Shown: one piece after another, positions 1 to 5,526 of the stretch
Layout of the letters: each line of letters opens with the position of its first letter
Position numbering within the stretch: position 1 is the stretch's first letter
Notes under the pieces: generated by a model
The model's input: only the letters and a program-made list of their open reading frames with translations
What the model was told of the DNA's origin: nothing
Database searches by the model: none
Assembly (NCBI GenBank): GCA_947455385.1
Contig: CANGNR010000071.1
Coordinates: 1-6,515, forward strand
DNA: 6,515 nt
Direction of reading: 5' to 3'
From: Microbacteriaceae bacterium
GTDB lineage: Bacteria; Actinomycetota; Actinomycetes; Actinomycetales; Microbacteriaceae
Program-made: the position numbers and the translations under genes

Positions 1-338
1 AGCTGGTCGCGCCTGCGGCGCAAAACGTCGCGGTTGAAGCCCATCAGAAAGCGAACCTCGTCGGGTGATCTCTTCCAGTTCTCGGTCGAAAAGGCATACA
101 CGGTAATGAACTTGACGCCAGCCTCGATGGCGCCGGCAACTACGTCGAGCAGCGCACCCTCGCCGGCCTTGTGCCCTTCGACCCTGGTGAGGCCGCGGGA
201 GTTAGCCCAGCGTCCGTTGCCATCCATGACGATTGCAATGTGCTGGGGAACCGACGAAAAGTCGCGGCTCGGCACCTCTGCGCCATCGCGATGCACGGGA
301 AGCAGGCCAGTTGAGCTCGGGTCTTGCCAGGTTGCCAC
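1..338 (-). CDS. uppS: Isoprenyl transferase / polyprenyl diphosphate synthase, N-terminal part (runs off the left edge)
   Basis: This cis-prenyltransferase condenses isopentenyl diphosphate units onto an allylic diphosphate to make the polyprenyl diphosphate carrier for peptidoglycan and other wall polymers; it acts at the cytoplasmic face of the membrane. Only the first 112 codons are present. After a variable N-terminus of about 30 residues comes HIAIVMDGNGRWA (33-45), with catalytic Asp39, then GHK (55-57) and AFSTENWKRSPDE (82-94). By alignment from memory with E. coli UppS, the active-site residues D26, N28, R30, H43, N74, R77 and E81 are all kept at an offset of 13. Wording such as RSPDEVRFLMGFNRDVLRRRRD resembles the mycobacterial decaprenyl-type enzyme, so product chain length cannot be assigned. 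The GTG start sits 2 bases after the recO stop, with a GAGAGGGG ribosome binding site inside the recO end. A second GTG at codon 15 is less likely. Confidence 0.95.
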   Translation of the reverse strand, partial: MATWQDPSSTGLLPVHRDGAEVPSRDFSSVPQHIAIVMDGNGRWANSRGLTRVEGHKAGEGALLDVVAGAIEAGVKFITVYAFSTENWKRSPDEVRFLMGFNRDVLRRRRDQ

Positions 339-340
339 GG

Positions 341-1066
341 CTATCCCCTCTCGACGTGCTCGAGCGACTTGAGGCCGCGCTCGATATGCCACTGACTGTA
401 TGCGGCAACGATACCCGAAGCGGCCGAGCGTGTGTTTTGGCCGTAGTCCTCGGCGACGGCCCAGTCACCAGAGAGAAGGGCGCCGAGCAACCGCGCGGTG
501 TCTGCTCCCAGAACTGCAGCGCCACCCTGGCGGCAAGTCTCGCAGATTGTTCCGCCGAGCTGCATGGCCACGGCGGAGTGTGGCCCCGGCTCGCCGCAGC
601 GCACGCAGGTGTCAAAGTTGGGGGCCCACCCGGCAAGCGAAAGAGCGCGCAAGAGGTACGAGTCGAGCGTGAGCGAGGGGTCGTGCTCTGCGAGCGAGAG
701 CGAGCGCAGCGCGCCAATCAGGAGGATGTACTGCTGCGGCGACGACTCTTCTGAGGTCAGCTTCTCGGCCGCCTCGACCATTGCGTTAGCCGCGGTGAAG
801 GTTGCGTAGTCGCCGATGATCTCGCGGCCGTAGGCCCCGATGGTTTCGACTTGGCTCACCGTGTCGAGGTTCTTGCCCTCGAAAAGTTGCACGTCGACAA
901 CCATGAACGGCTCGAGCCTTGCCCCGAACTTGGATGCCGTGCGACGAACGCCCTTGGCCACAGCACGAATCTGCCCGTGATATCTCGAGAGCATCGTAAC
1001 GATGCGGTCAGCCTCACCCAGCTTGTGGGTTCTGAGCACAACGGCTTCGTCTCGGTATAGCGGCAC
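341..1066 (-). CDS. recO: DNA repair protein RecO
   Basis: RecO works with RecR and RecF to load RecA onto SSB-coated single-stranded DNA during gap repair and RecF-pathway recombination, and it can anneal complementary strands. The protein is 241 residues, a normal length. The N-terminus (YRDEAVVLRTHKLGEADRIV, 4-23) and the stretch to about residue 80 match the RecO OB-fold, including AVAKGVRR (35-42). The helical C-terminal domain carries a zinc-finger-like set of four cysteines (C154, C157, C175, C178), and the end, RGLKSLEHVERG, is typical of actinobacterial RecO. The start is GTG. A TAA two codons upstream in the same frame excludes a longer form. An AGGGG lies rather far (11 bases) upstream, so initiation may be weak or coupled. 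The gap to leuA is 42 bases without a convincing promoter, so co-transcription with leuA is likely. uppS follows 2 bases after the stop. Confidence 0.96.
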   Translation of the reverse strand: MPLYRDEAVVLRTHKLGEADRIVTMLSRYHGQIRAVAKGVRRTASKFGARLEPFMVVDVQLFEGKNLDTVSQVETIGAYGREIIGDYATFTAANAMVEAAEKLTSEESSPQQYILLIGALRSLSLAEHDPSLTLDSYLLRALSLAGWAPNFDTCVRCGEPGPHSAVAMQLGGTICETCRQGGAAVLGADTARLLGALLSGDWAVAEDYGQNTRSAASGIVAAYSQWHIERGLKSLEHVERG

Positions 1067-1108
1067 GGGTTAAGTATCCCCTGCGAGAGTCGGCAAGGGC
1101 TGGAGCGA

Positions 1109-2845
1109 CTAGCGGCCGATGGCCCGGTTTACGGCCGAAATGAGCGCCTTGAGCGATGCCGTCGAGATGTCTCCGTCGATGCCAACGCCCCAAAGGTTCT
1201 GACCGTTGACCTCGAGCTCAACATAGGCGGCCGCCTGGGCATCGGCGCTTGCGCTGAGGGTGTGCTCAACGTAGTCAAGCAGTCGAACATTGACGCCCTG
1301 CTGCTGAAGCACGTCGATGAAGGCCGAGATCGGGCCATTTCCGCGGCCGTTGGCTTCTAGCTCACCAGTGCCATCGCGCAGAATCACCTCGAGGTCGACG
1401 ACGCCATCCATGTCGCTCTGGGTGCCTAGCTTCTTTAGCTCGAATCGACCCCACTTGAGTTCGGGACGTTCCGCCGGAGCCGGCAGGTACTCGTCGGTGA
1501 AGATTTCCCAAAGCTGGGCCGATGAAACCTCCCCACCCTCGGAGTCGGTTTTGTTTTGCACGACTCGCGAGAACTCAATCTGAAGCTTGCGCGGCAGGTC
1601 GAGGCTGTGGTCGCTCTTCAACAGGTAGGCGACGCCACCCTTGCCAGATTGCGAATTAACTCGGATGACGGCCTCGTACGAACGCCCAACGTCCTTAGGG
1701 TCGATAGGTAAATACGGCACGGCCCAAACTAGATCGTCGACCGCCTTGCCCTGCTTGCCAGCGTCGGCGGCCATGCGTTCGAAGCCCTTTTTGATTGCGT
1801 CCTGGTGCGAGCCCGAGAACGCTGTGTAAACGAGGTCGCCGCCGTAGGGGCTTCGCTCGTGCACACGCAACTGGTTGCAGTACTCGACGGTTCGCTTGAT
1901 TTCGTCTAGGTTGCCAAAGTCGATGTGCGGGTCGATGCCCTGGCTGAACAGGTTCATGCCCAGGGTCACGAGGTCGACGTTTCCGGTGCGCTCCCCGTTG
2001 CCAAAGAGGCATCCCTCGATGCGGTCTGCTCCGGCCAGGTAGCCGAGCTCTGCCGCAGCCACGGCGGTTCCGCGGTCATTGTGGGGGTGCAGCGAGATCA
2101 GAACGCTGTCGCGGCGGTTCAGATTGCGACCCATCCATTCGATGGAGTCGGCATAAACATTGGGGGTGGCCATCTCGACAGTTGCAGGCAAGTTGATCAC
2201 CATCTGGTGCGTCGGGGTTGGCTCGATTACCTCGATGACCGCGTTGCACACCTCGGCGGCATACTCCAACTCGGTGCCGGTGTATGACTCGGGCGAGTAC
2301 TCGTAGAAAACCTCGGCATCGCCAAGAAGGTGCTCGAGTGACTTGCACTTGCGAGCGGCATCGGTAGCAATCTTTTTGATGGAATCGCGGTCGGCATTGA
2401 ACACCACGGCTCGCTGCAACACCGAGGTCGAGTTGTAGAAGTGCACCATGACGCGCTTGGCGCCAATGAGCGACTCGTAGGTGCGCTCTATCAAGTGATC
2501 GCGCGCCTGCGTAAGCACCTGAATGGTGACGTCGGCCGGGATGTGGCCATCCTCGATCAGAAGTCGAACGAAGTCGAAGTCTGTTTGGCTCGCCGAGGGA
2601 AACCCGACCTCGATCTCTTTGTAGCCCATCGAAACCAAGAGCTGAAACATTTTGAGCTTGCGCTCTGGGCTCATTGGGTCGATGAGTGCCTGATTGCCAT
2701 CGCGAAGGTCAACAGCGCACCAGCGCGGCGCCTGTGAGATGGTCTTGGTTGGCCAGGTGCGGTCGAGCAGGTTTACGGCAATTTGCTCGTGAAACGGCTG
2801 GTATTTGTGCACCGGCATGGTCGATGGCTTTTGAGTGTTCTTCAC
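1109..2845 (-). CDS. leuA: 2-isopropylmalate synthase (type II, actinobacterial/yeast-like)
   Basis: LeuA catalyses the first committed step of leucine synthesis: acetyl-CoA plus 2-ketoisovalerate gives 2-isopropylmalate, with leucine feedback inhibition expected. The 578 residues fit the long LeuA class. The TIM-barrel domain starts near residue 40: DLRDGNQALIDPMSP (46-60) has the catalytic Arg48 and metal-ligand Asp49, and VGFPSASQTDFDF (80-92) follows. HPHNDRGT (253-260) gives metal ligands His253 and His255, and FGNGERTGNVDL (281-292) is the glycine-rich signature. GSHQDAIKKG (345-354) belongs to the subdomain region, and about 460-578 is the C-terminal regulatory LeuA-dimer domain. I see no tandem repeats of the kind known in mycobacterial LeuA. 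The start is GTG, chosen over the ATG at codon 10 because a perfect AAGGAG lies 8 bases upstream (2854-2859). A leucine-codon leader peptide with hairpins precedes it, so attenuation control is expected on top of feedback inhibition. Confidence 0.97.
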   Translation of the reverse strand: MKNTQKPSTMPVHKYQPFHEQIAVNLLDRTWPTKTISQAPRWCAVDLRDGNQALIDPMSPERKLKMFQLLVSMGYKEIEVGFPSASQTDFDFVRLLIEDGHIPADVTIQVLTQARDHLIERTYESLIGAKRVMVHFYNSTSVLQRAVVFNADRDSIKKIATDAARKCKSLEHLLGDAEVFYEYSPESYTGTELEYAAEVCNAVIEVIEPTPTHQMVINLPATVEMATPNVYADSIEWMGRNLNRRDSVLISLHPHNDRGTAVAAAELGYLAGADRIEGCLFGNGERTGNVDLVTLGMNLFSQGIDPHIDFGNLDEIKRTVEYCNQLRVHERSPYGGDLVYTAFSGSHQDAIKKGFERMAADAGKQGKAVDDLVWAVPYLPIDPKDVGRSYEAVIRVNSQSGKGGVAYLLKSDHSLDLPRKLQIEFSRVVQNKTDSEGGEVSSAQLWEIFTDEYLPAPAERPELKWGRFELKKLGTQSDMDGVVDLEVILRDGTGELEANGRGNGPISAFIDVLQQQGVNVRLLDYVEHTLSASADAQAAAYVELEVNGQNLWGVGIDGDISTASLKALISAVNRAIGR

Positions 2846-2853
2846 TGGAATAT

Positions 2854-2859
2854 CTCCTT
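2854..2859 (-). promoter_or_regulatory. Strong ribosome binding site of leuA
   Basis: On the minus strand the sequence is AAGGAG followed by 8 bases (ATATTCCA) and the GTG at 2845. It is the best Shine-Dalgarno sequence seen in the window and it decides the leuA start. It lies directly after CGCAAC and a 6-bp hairpin, so its accessibility may depend on the fold of the leader RNA. Confidence 0.85.
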
Positions 2860-2865
2860 GTTGCG

Positions 2866-2880
2866 CATCGCCAAGCGATG
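2866..2880 (-). promoter_or_regulatory. Short hairpin just upstream of the leuA ribosome binding site
   Basis: A perfect 6-bp inverted repeat, CATCGC-TTG-GCGATG on the minus strand, ends 6 bases before AAGGAG. It may hold the ribosome binding site open or take part in alternative pairing of the leader. The intervening CGCAAC (2860-2865) is complementary to GTTGCG (2905-2910) farther upstream. A role is inferred only from position; a hairpin this small can occur by chance. Confidence 0.4.
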
Positions 2881-2883
2881 GCT

Positions 2884-2910
2884 AAAAAACTAAGTTGGCT
2901 CAGCCGCAAC
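2884..2910 (-). terminator. Candidate weak intrinsic terminator (attenuator) in the leuA leader
   Basis: On the minus strand, GTT (2910-2908) and GGC (2905-2903) can pair with AAC (2896-2894) and GCC (2899-2897). This gives 6 pairs with a 2-base bulge and a TGA loop, followed by TTAGTTTTTT (2893-2884) with six T in a row. The stem is short, so termination could be inefficient or conditional. Its position after a leucine-rich leader peptide and before the leuA ribosome binding site is where an attenuator belongs. Its 5' arm can pair instead with bases 2946-2955, inside the leader peptide end. Alternatively the T tract is only an A/T-rich spacer and control is translational. Confidence 0.45.
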
Positions 2911-2916
2911 CAATCA

Positions 2917-2952
2917 CCGCGACGAGAGGGGCCGAATTAGGCCTCGTCGCGG
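2917..2952 (-). promoter_or_regulatory. Strong GC-rich hairpin overlapping the end of the leuA leader peptide
   Basis: CCGCGACGAG (2952-2943) pairs perfectly over 10 bp with CTCGTCGCGG (2926-2917). GCC/GGC adds 3 bp inside, with a 4-base CCCT bulge on the 3' arm and a TAATTC loop. The loop contains the TAA stop codon of the 13-codon leader frame, so a ribosome at the stop would melt the stem, while one held at the upstream leucine codons would leave most of it free to form. No T tract follows directly, so it is not a simple terminator. A conserved pseudoknot (the LEU element) has been described upstream of leuA in many Actinobacteria; I recall its existence but cannot verify a match here. Confidence 0.75.
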
Positions 2953-2978
2953 CTACTAAGCAGGAGCCCGAAGAACAT
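2937..2978 (-). CDS. leuA leader peptide (13 residues, three consecutive Leu codons)
   Basis: The frame reads MFFGLLLSSRDEA and stops at TAA. Codons 5-7 are CTC CTG CTT, three different leucine codons in a row, in a 13-codon frame directly upstream of a leucine biosynthesis gene. That is the hallmark of an amino-acid attenuation leader: low charged tRNA-Leu should stall the ribosome at codons 5-7 and alter the fold of the RNA downstream. The last five codons form the 5' arm of the strong hairpin, and the stop codon lies in its loop. No properly spaced Shine-Dalgarno is present; AAAGG ends only one base before the ATG. A -10-like TAACCT lies exactly 6 bases upstream, which suggests a leaderless transcript starting at or next to the A of ATG. 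The peptide itself probably has no function beyond being translated. Translation has not been shown and is inferred from arrangement. Confidence 0.75.
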   Translation of the reverse strand: MFFGLLLSSRDEA

Positions 2979-2984
2979 ACCTTT

Positions 2985-3013
2985 AGGTTAGTCGAACCCT
3001 CGGGCAAATCCAA
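2985..3013 (-). promoter_or_regulatory. Candidate promoter of leuA and its leader
   Basis: On the minus strand, TTGGAT (3013-3008) and TAACCT (2990-2985) are separated by exactly 17 bases. They resemble housekeeping-sigma -35 and actinobacterial TAnnnT -10 boxes. Six bases after the -10 box comes the ATG of the leader peptide, so the predicted transcription start coincides with that ATG. The -35 box begins at the base after the era TAG stop. Each hexamer matches consensus at only about half the positions; spacing and context carry the call. Confidence 0.55.
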
Positions 3014-3934
3014 CTAGAAGCCGAGCTTGCCGAGCTGCTTAGGGTCGCGCTGCCAGTCCGGGGCTACCTTGACACGGATGCCGAGAAAGACCTTGCGCCC
3101 AAGCAGCTGCTCGATCTCGGCGCGCGCGGTTGAACCAACCACCTTGAGCCTCGAGCCACCCTTGCCGATGATGATCGACTTCTGACTGTCGCGCTCGACC
3201 CAGATATTTGCGTGGATGTCTATTAATCCGCCCGGCGAACGCTCCGACATTTCGTCGAGGGTGACCGCGATCGAGTGCGGCAGTTCATCGCGAACATCCT
3301 CGAGGGTCGCCTCACGAATCAGCTCGCAGATTCGGTCTTCGTCTGACTCCTCGGTGAGCATGGTCTCGTCGTATAGACGGCGCGACTCCGGCAACAGAGA
3401 AATGAGCAGTTGGCTAAGCTCGCCCAGTTGCTTGTCGCCGAGGGCGCTGACCGGGATGATCGCATCCCAGTCGCGAAGCTTGTCAATCTCAGATAGCTGG
3501 TGCGCAACCTGGTCGCGCGATACGAGCTCGCTCTTGGTGACAATCGCCACCTTCTTGGCGCGGCGGTAATCGTCGAGCTGGGCGTTGATGAATGCGTCGC
3601 CCGGGCCAATCTTTTCGTTGGCCGGCACACAGAAGCAAATCACGTCGACATCACCGAGTGTGGCCTGAACCACGTCGTTCAGCCGCTCGCCGAGCAGGGT
3701 GCGAGGTCGGTGCATACCGGGGGTATCGACGATGATGAGTTGACCATTCTCGGCGTGCAAAATCGCACGGATGGCGCGTCGCGTGGTCTGGGGCTTGGCG
3801 CTCGTGATCGCCACCTTTTGACCCACAATTGCGTTGGTTAGCGTCGACTTGCCAACGTTAGGGCGGCCCACGAAGGTGACGAAGCCGGCGCGGAATCCAT
3901 CCGGGGTCTCTTGGTTGATGCCTGAATCGGTCAT
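3014..3934 (-). CDS. era: GTPase Era (30S ribosome assembly / 16S rRNA 3'-end binding)
   Basis: Era is an essential-type GTPase that binds the 3' end of 16S rRNA through a KH domain during small-subunit maturation, next to the membrane in some species. The 306 residues are of normal length. The GTPase motifs are G1 GRPNVGKS (23-30), the G2 region PQTTRRAIRA (48-57), G3 DTPG (70-73), G4 TKSE (133-136) and G5 SAL (163-165). The G4 motif normally reads N/TKxD, so the Asp that reads the guanine base is replaced by Glu here. The KH domain shows VERDSQKSIIIGKGGSRLK (246-264), with the GKGG loop at 257-260. The ATG overlaps the TGA of the upstream CBS gene by 4 bases (ATGA), with a modest GAGAG 8 bases upstream, so translation is likely coupled. 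It shares the block with ybeY, another 16S rRNA 3'-end maturation factor. The stop is followed at once by the leuA promoter. Confidence 0.97.
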   Translation of the reverse strand: MTDSGINQETPDGFRAGFVTFVGRPNVGKSTLTNAIVGQKVAITSAKPQTTRRAIRAILHAENGQLIIVDTPGMHRPRTLLGERLNDVVQATLGDVDVICFCVPANEKIGPGDAFINAQLDDYRRAKKVAIVTKSELVSRDQVAHQLSEIDKLRDWDAIIPVSALGDKQLGELSQLLISLLPESRRLYDETMLTEESDEDRICELIREATLEDVRDELPHSIAVTLDEMSERSPGGLIDIHANIWVERDSQKSIIIGKGGSRLKVVGSTARAEIEQLLGRKVFLGIRVKVAPDWQRDPKQLGKLGF

Positions 3935-5067
3935 TCTTGACTCTCTTCTTCGAGCGCTGACAGCACGTCGTCTAGTTGTGGTTCGCGCTTGACCACGGCG
4001 GTCAAGAGTCGTTTGCGTCTCGCGTCGAATCTGTCGACCTTGAATTCGAGCCCCGAGAAGCTGATCACGTCGCCAGACTGTGGAAGCCGGCCGAGATGCT
4101 TTGCAACCAACCCGCCAACGGTGTCTACCTCGTCGTCTTCAAGTTCGAGCTCGAAGGTTTCGCCGAGTTCAAAGAGCGAGAGCCGAGCGCTCACCCTGAA
4201 AGAGCCGTCGTCAAGCTGTTCTTGCTCGGCGATCTCACGGTCGTGCTCATCGGCGATGTCGCCGACGATCTCTTCGAGAACGTCTTCGAGGGTCACCAGA
4301 CCGGCTACTCCCCCGTACTCGTCGACCACAATCGCGATGTGGCGCCTGGTCTGCTGCATCTCTTTGAGCAGGTCGTCCACGGGCTTTGACTCTGGAACAA
4401 ATACGACCTTGCGGGAGACTTCTTCGACGCGGATGTTCGCCAAAACGGCTGGACGCTCATTCTGCAGGCGAGCGACATCCTTGAGATAGAGCATTCCGAG
4501 AACGTCATCGATGTTCTTGCCAGTCACCGGTAGGCGCGAGTAACCACGGTTGAGAAACTTGCTCATGGCCTGCTCGAGCGACGAGCCGGCCTCGATGGCG
4601 GCCATGTCTACGCGGGGCACCATGATCTCACGCACGATGGTTTCGCCGAACTCTTCGACCGAGTCGATCAACTCTTGCTCGAACTCCTCGACCTCCTCGG
4701 CAGGCTTCAGCGCGAGCGGGGTGAACGCAAGGCGAATCGAGCGCAGCGCGGGTTGAATCGCTTCGGCGAACCTGTGGCCGCCCTTGCTGCGCAAAAGAGC
4801 CTTAGCGCCTACCTGCGAAAGCACCAGCAGGCCGAGCATCAGACCGACCGAAAGCAGAGCCGAACTGAACCAACCGGCCGACGCTGGCAGAACTCCCTGG
4901 CCCGCCACCGAACCAAACAGGCCGATCAGAACTAGGCGAAAGAACCGCACTCCGCTGAGGGTTTGCTCGTCGAACTTCTCAGACTTGGTCACACTAGCCT
5001 CGCTGAGCCCAGCGAGCAGGGCCAACAGAGCCACCACCACCGAGAGCCAGATTGCAAGGATGTGCAA
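3931..5067 (-). CDS. CBS-pair membrane protein of the HlyC/CorC (CNNM-like) family, with a short membrane domain
   Basis: Family members combine a DUF21/CNNM membrane domain, a Bateman (CBS pair) module and a CorC_HlyC C-terminal domain. They are linked to Mg2+/Co2+ homeostasis, though 'hemolysin' is an old label. In 378 residues I see hydrophobic segments at about 2-22, 43-60 and 67-88, then GETIVREIMVPRVDM (141-155) leading into CBS1. VPESKPVDDLLKEMQ (224-238) and AIVVDEYGGVAGLVTLEDVLEEIVGD (245-270) form CBS2, and the C-terminal domain spans about 285-362 (DTVGGLVAKHLGRLP). The membrane part is some 60 residues shorter than in the usual 430-450-residue proteins and lacks a clear E-x-x-P-K motif (VLSQVGAKAL instead). 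The start is TTG, abutting the ybeY TAG with no spacer. An in-frame stop just upstream excludes extension, and GAGGCGG 5 bases ahead supports it. GTG codons at 10-12 are alternatives. Substrate unknown. Confidence 0.92.
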   Translation of the reverse strand: MHILAIWLSVVVALLALLAGLSEASVTKSEKFDEQTLSGVRFFRLVLIGLFGSVAGQGVLPASAGWFSSALLSVGLMLGLLVLSQVGAKALLRSKGGHRFAEAIQPALRSIRLAFTPLALKPAEEVEEFEQELIDSVEEFGETIVREIMVPRVDMAAIEAGSSLEQAMSKFLNRGYSRLPVTGKNIDDVLGMLYLKDVARLQNERPAVLANIRVEEVSRKVVFVPESKPVDDLLKEMQQTRRHIAIVVDEYGGVAGLVTLEDVLEEIVGDIADEHDREIAEQEQLDDGSFRVSARLSLFELGETFELELEDDEVDTVGGLVAKHLGRLPQSGDVISFSGLEFKVDRFDARRKRLLTAVVKREPQLDDVLSALEEESQE

Positions 5068-5526
5068 CTAAGCCGCCTCGATCTTGTAAAAAGCTTCGAG
5101 AATCTGGTCTTGAATCGTGAACATTTCGAGTCGCTCGAACTCTTCGGCGTGATCGAAACCAAGCAGGTGCAGGATTCCGTGCGTTGCCAGCAGAAGCACT
5201 TCATCCATGTATTCGTGGCCGGCCTCTTGGGCCTGGGCCGCTGCAACGCTTGGGCAAATCACGATGTCCCCGAGCAGCCCTGGTGCCGAAAGCTCGGCCT
5301 CTGTTCCGGGCCGAAGCTCATCCATAGGAAAACTCAACACGTCGGTTGGGCCGGGCTCGTCCATCCAGTCGATGTGCAACTTCTCCATGACGTCTTCGCC
5401 GACGAACTGGAATCCAAGATCCGCGGCAGGATGAATTCTCATCTGGTCGAGCGCAAAGGTAGCCAGGCGCAGAACCCGCGCTTCGTCGACGGTCATCTCA
5501 GACTCGTTGTTGATTTCGATGCTCAT
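5068..5526 (-). CDS. ybeY: Endoribonuclease YbeY (rRNA maturation factor)
   Basis: YbeY is a metal-dependent single-strand endoribonuclease involved in 16S rRNA 3'-end maturation and ribosome quality control. The 152-residue length is typical. The defining zinc-binding motif H-x3-H-x5-H appears as HGILHLLGFDH (His116, His120, His126). Upstream are WMDEPGPTDVLSFPMDE (54-70) and LLGDIVICP (84-92), both characteristic. By memory-based alignment the position of the E. coli Arg59 is Met55 here, which seems usual for actinobacterial members with the WMD-x-PGPTD sequence. The ATG overlaps the phoH TGA (ATGA). No good Shine-Dalgarno precedes it, only A-rich sequence, so expression probably depends on coupling to phoH translation. 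Proximity to phoH and era is the classic conserved arrangement and agrees with a joint role in RNA handling on the ribosome. Confidence 0.97.
   Translation of the reverse strand: MSIEINNESEMTVDEARVLRLATFALDQMRIHPAADLGFQFVGEDVMEKLHIDWMDEPGPTDVLSFPMDELRPGTEAELSAPGLLGDIVICPSVAAAQAQEAGHEYMDEVLLLATHGILHLLGFDHAEEFERLEMFTIQDQILEAFYKIEAA

Noticed and set aside
202..717. 171-codon open frame on the minus strand, and a 173-codon one on the plus strand at 233-754
   Set aside because: Both lie inside recO/uppS in other frames, have arginine/serine-rich composition of no recognisable family, and conflict with two clear genes.
1067..1108. Possible recO promoter (GATACT six bases before the GTG start, mirroring the leuA leader arrangement)
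   Set aside because: No -35-like hexamer lies at 16-18 bases upstream, and the gap has no hairpin; a -10 match alone is too weak.
2818..2820. ATG at codon 10 as the leuA start
   Set aside because: The GTG at 2845 has a perfect AAGGAG at 8 bases; the ATG has no ribosome binding site at proper distance.
2917..2952. The strong hairpin as a simple intrinsic terminator of era
   Set aside because: No T tract follows it and it overlaps the leader peptide end; it fits better as part of the leuA leader.
5220..5250. Met at the YbeY position of E. coli Arg59 as a loss-of-function sign
   Set aside because: The residue falls in the WMDEPGPTD stretch, actually near 5362, and this wording appears normal for actinobacterial YbeY; the zinc ligands are intact.
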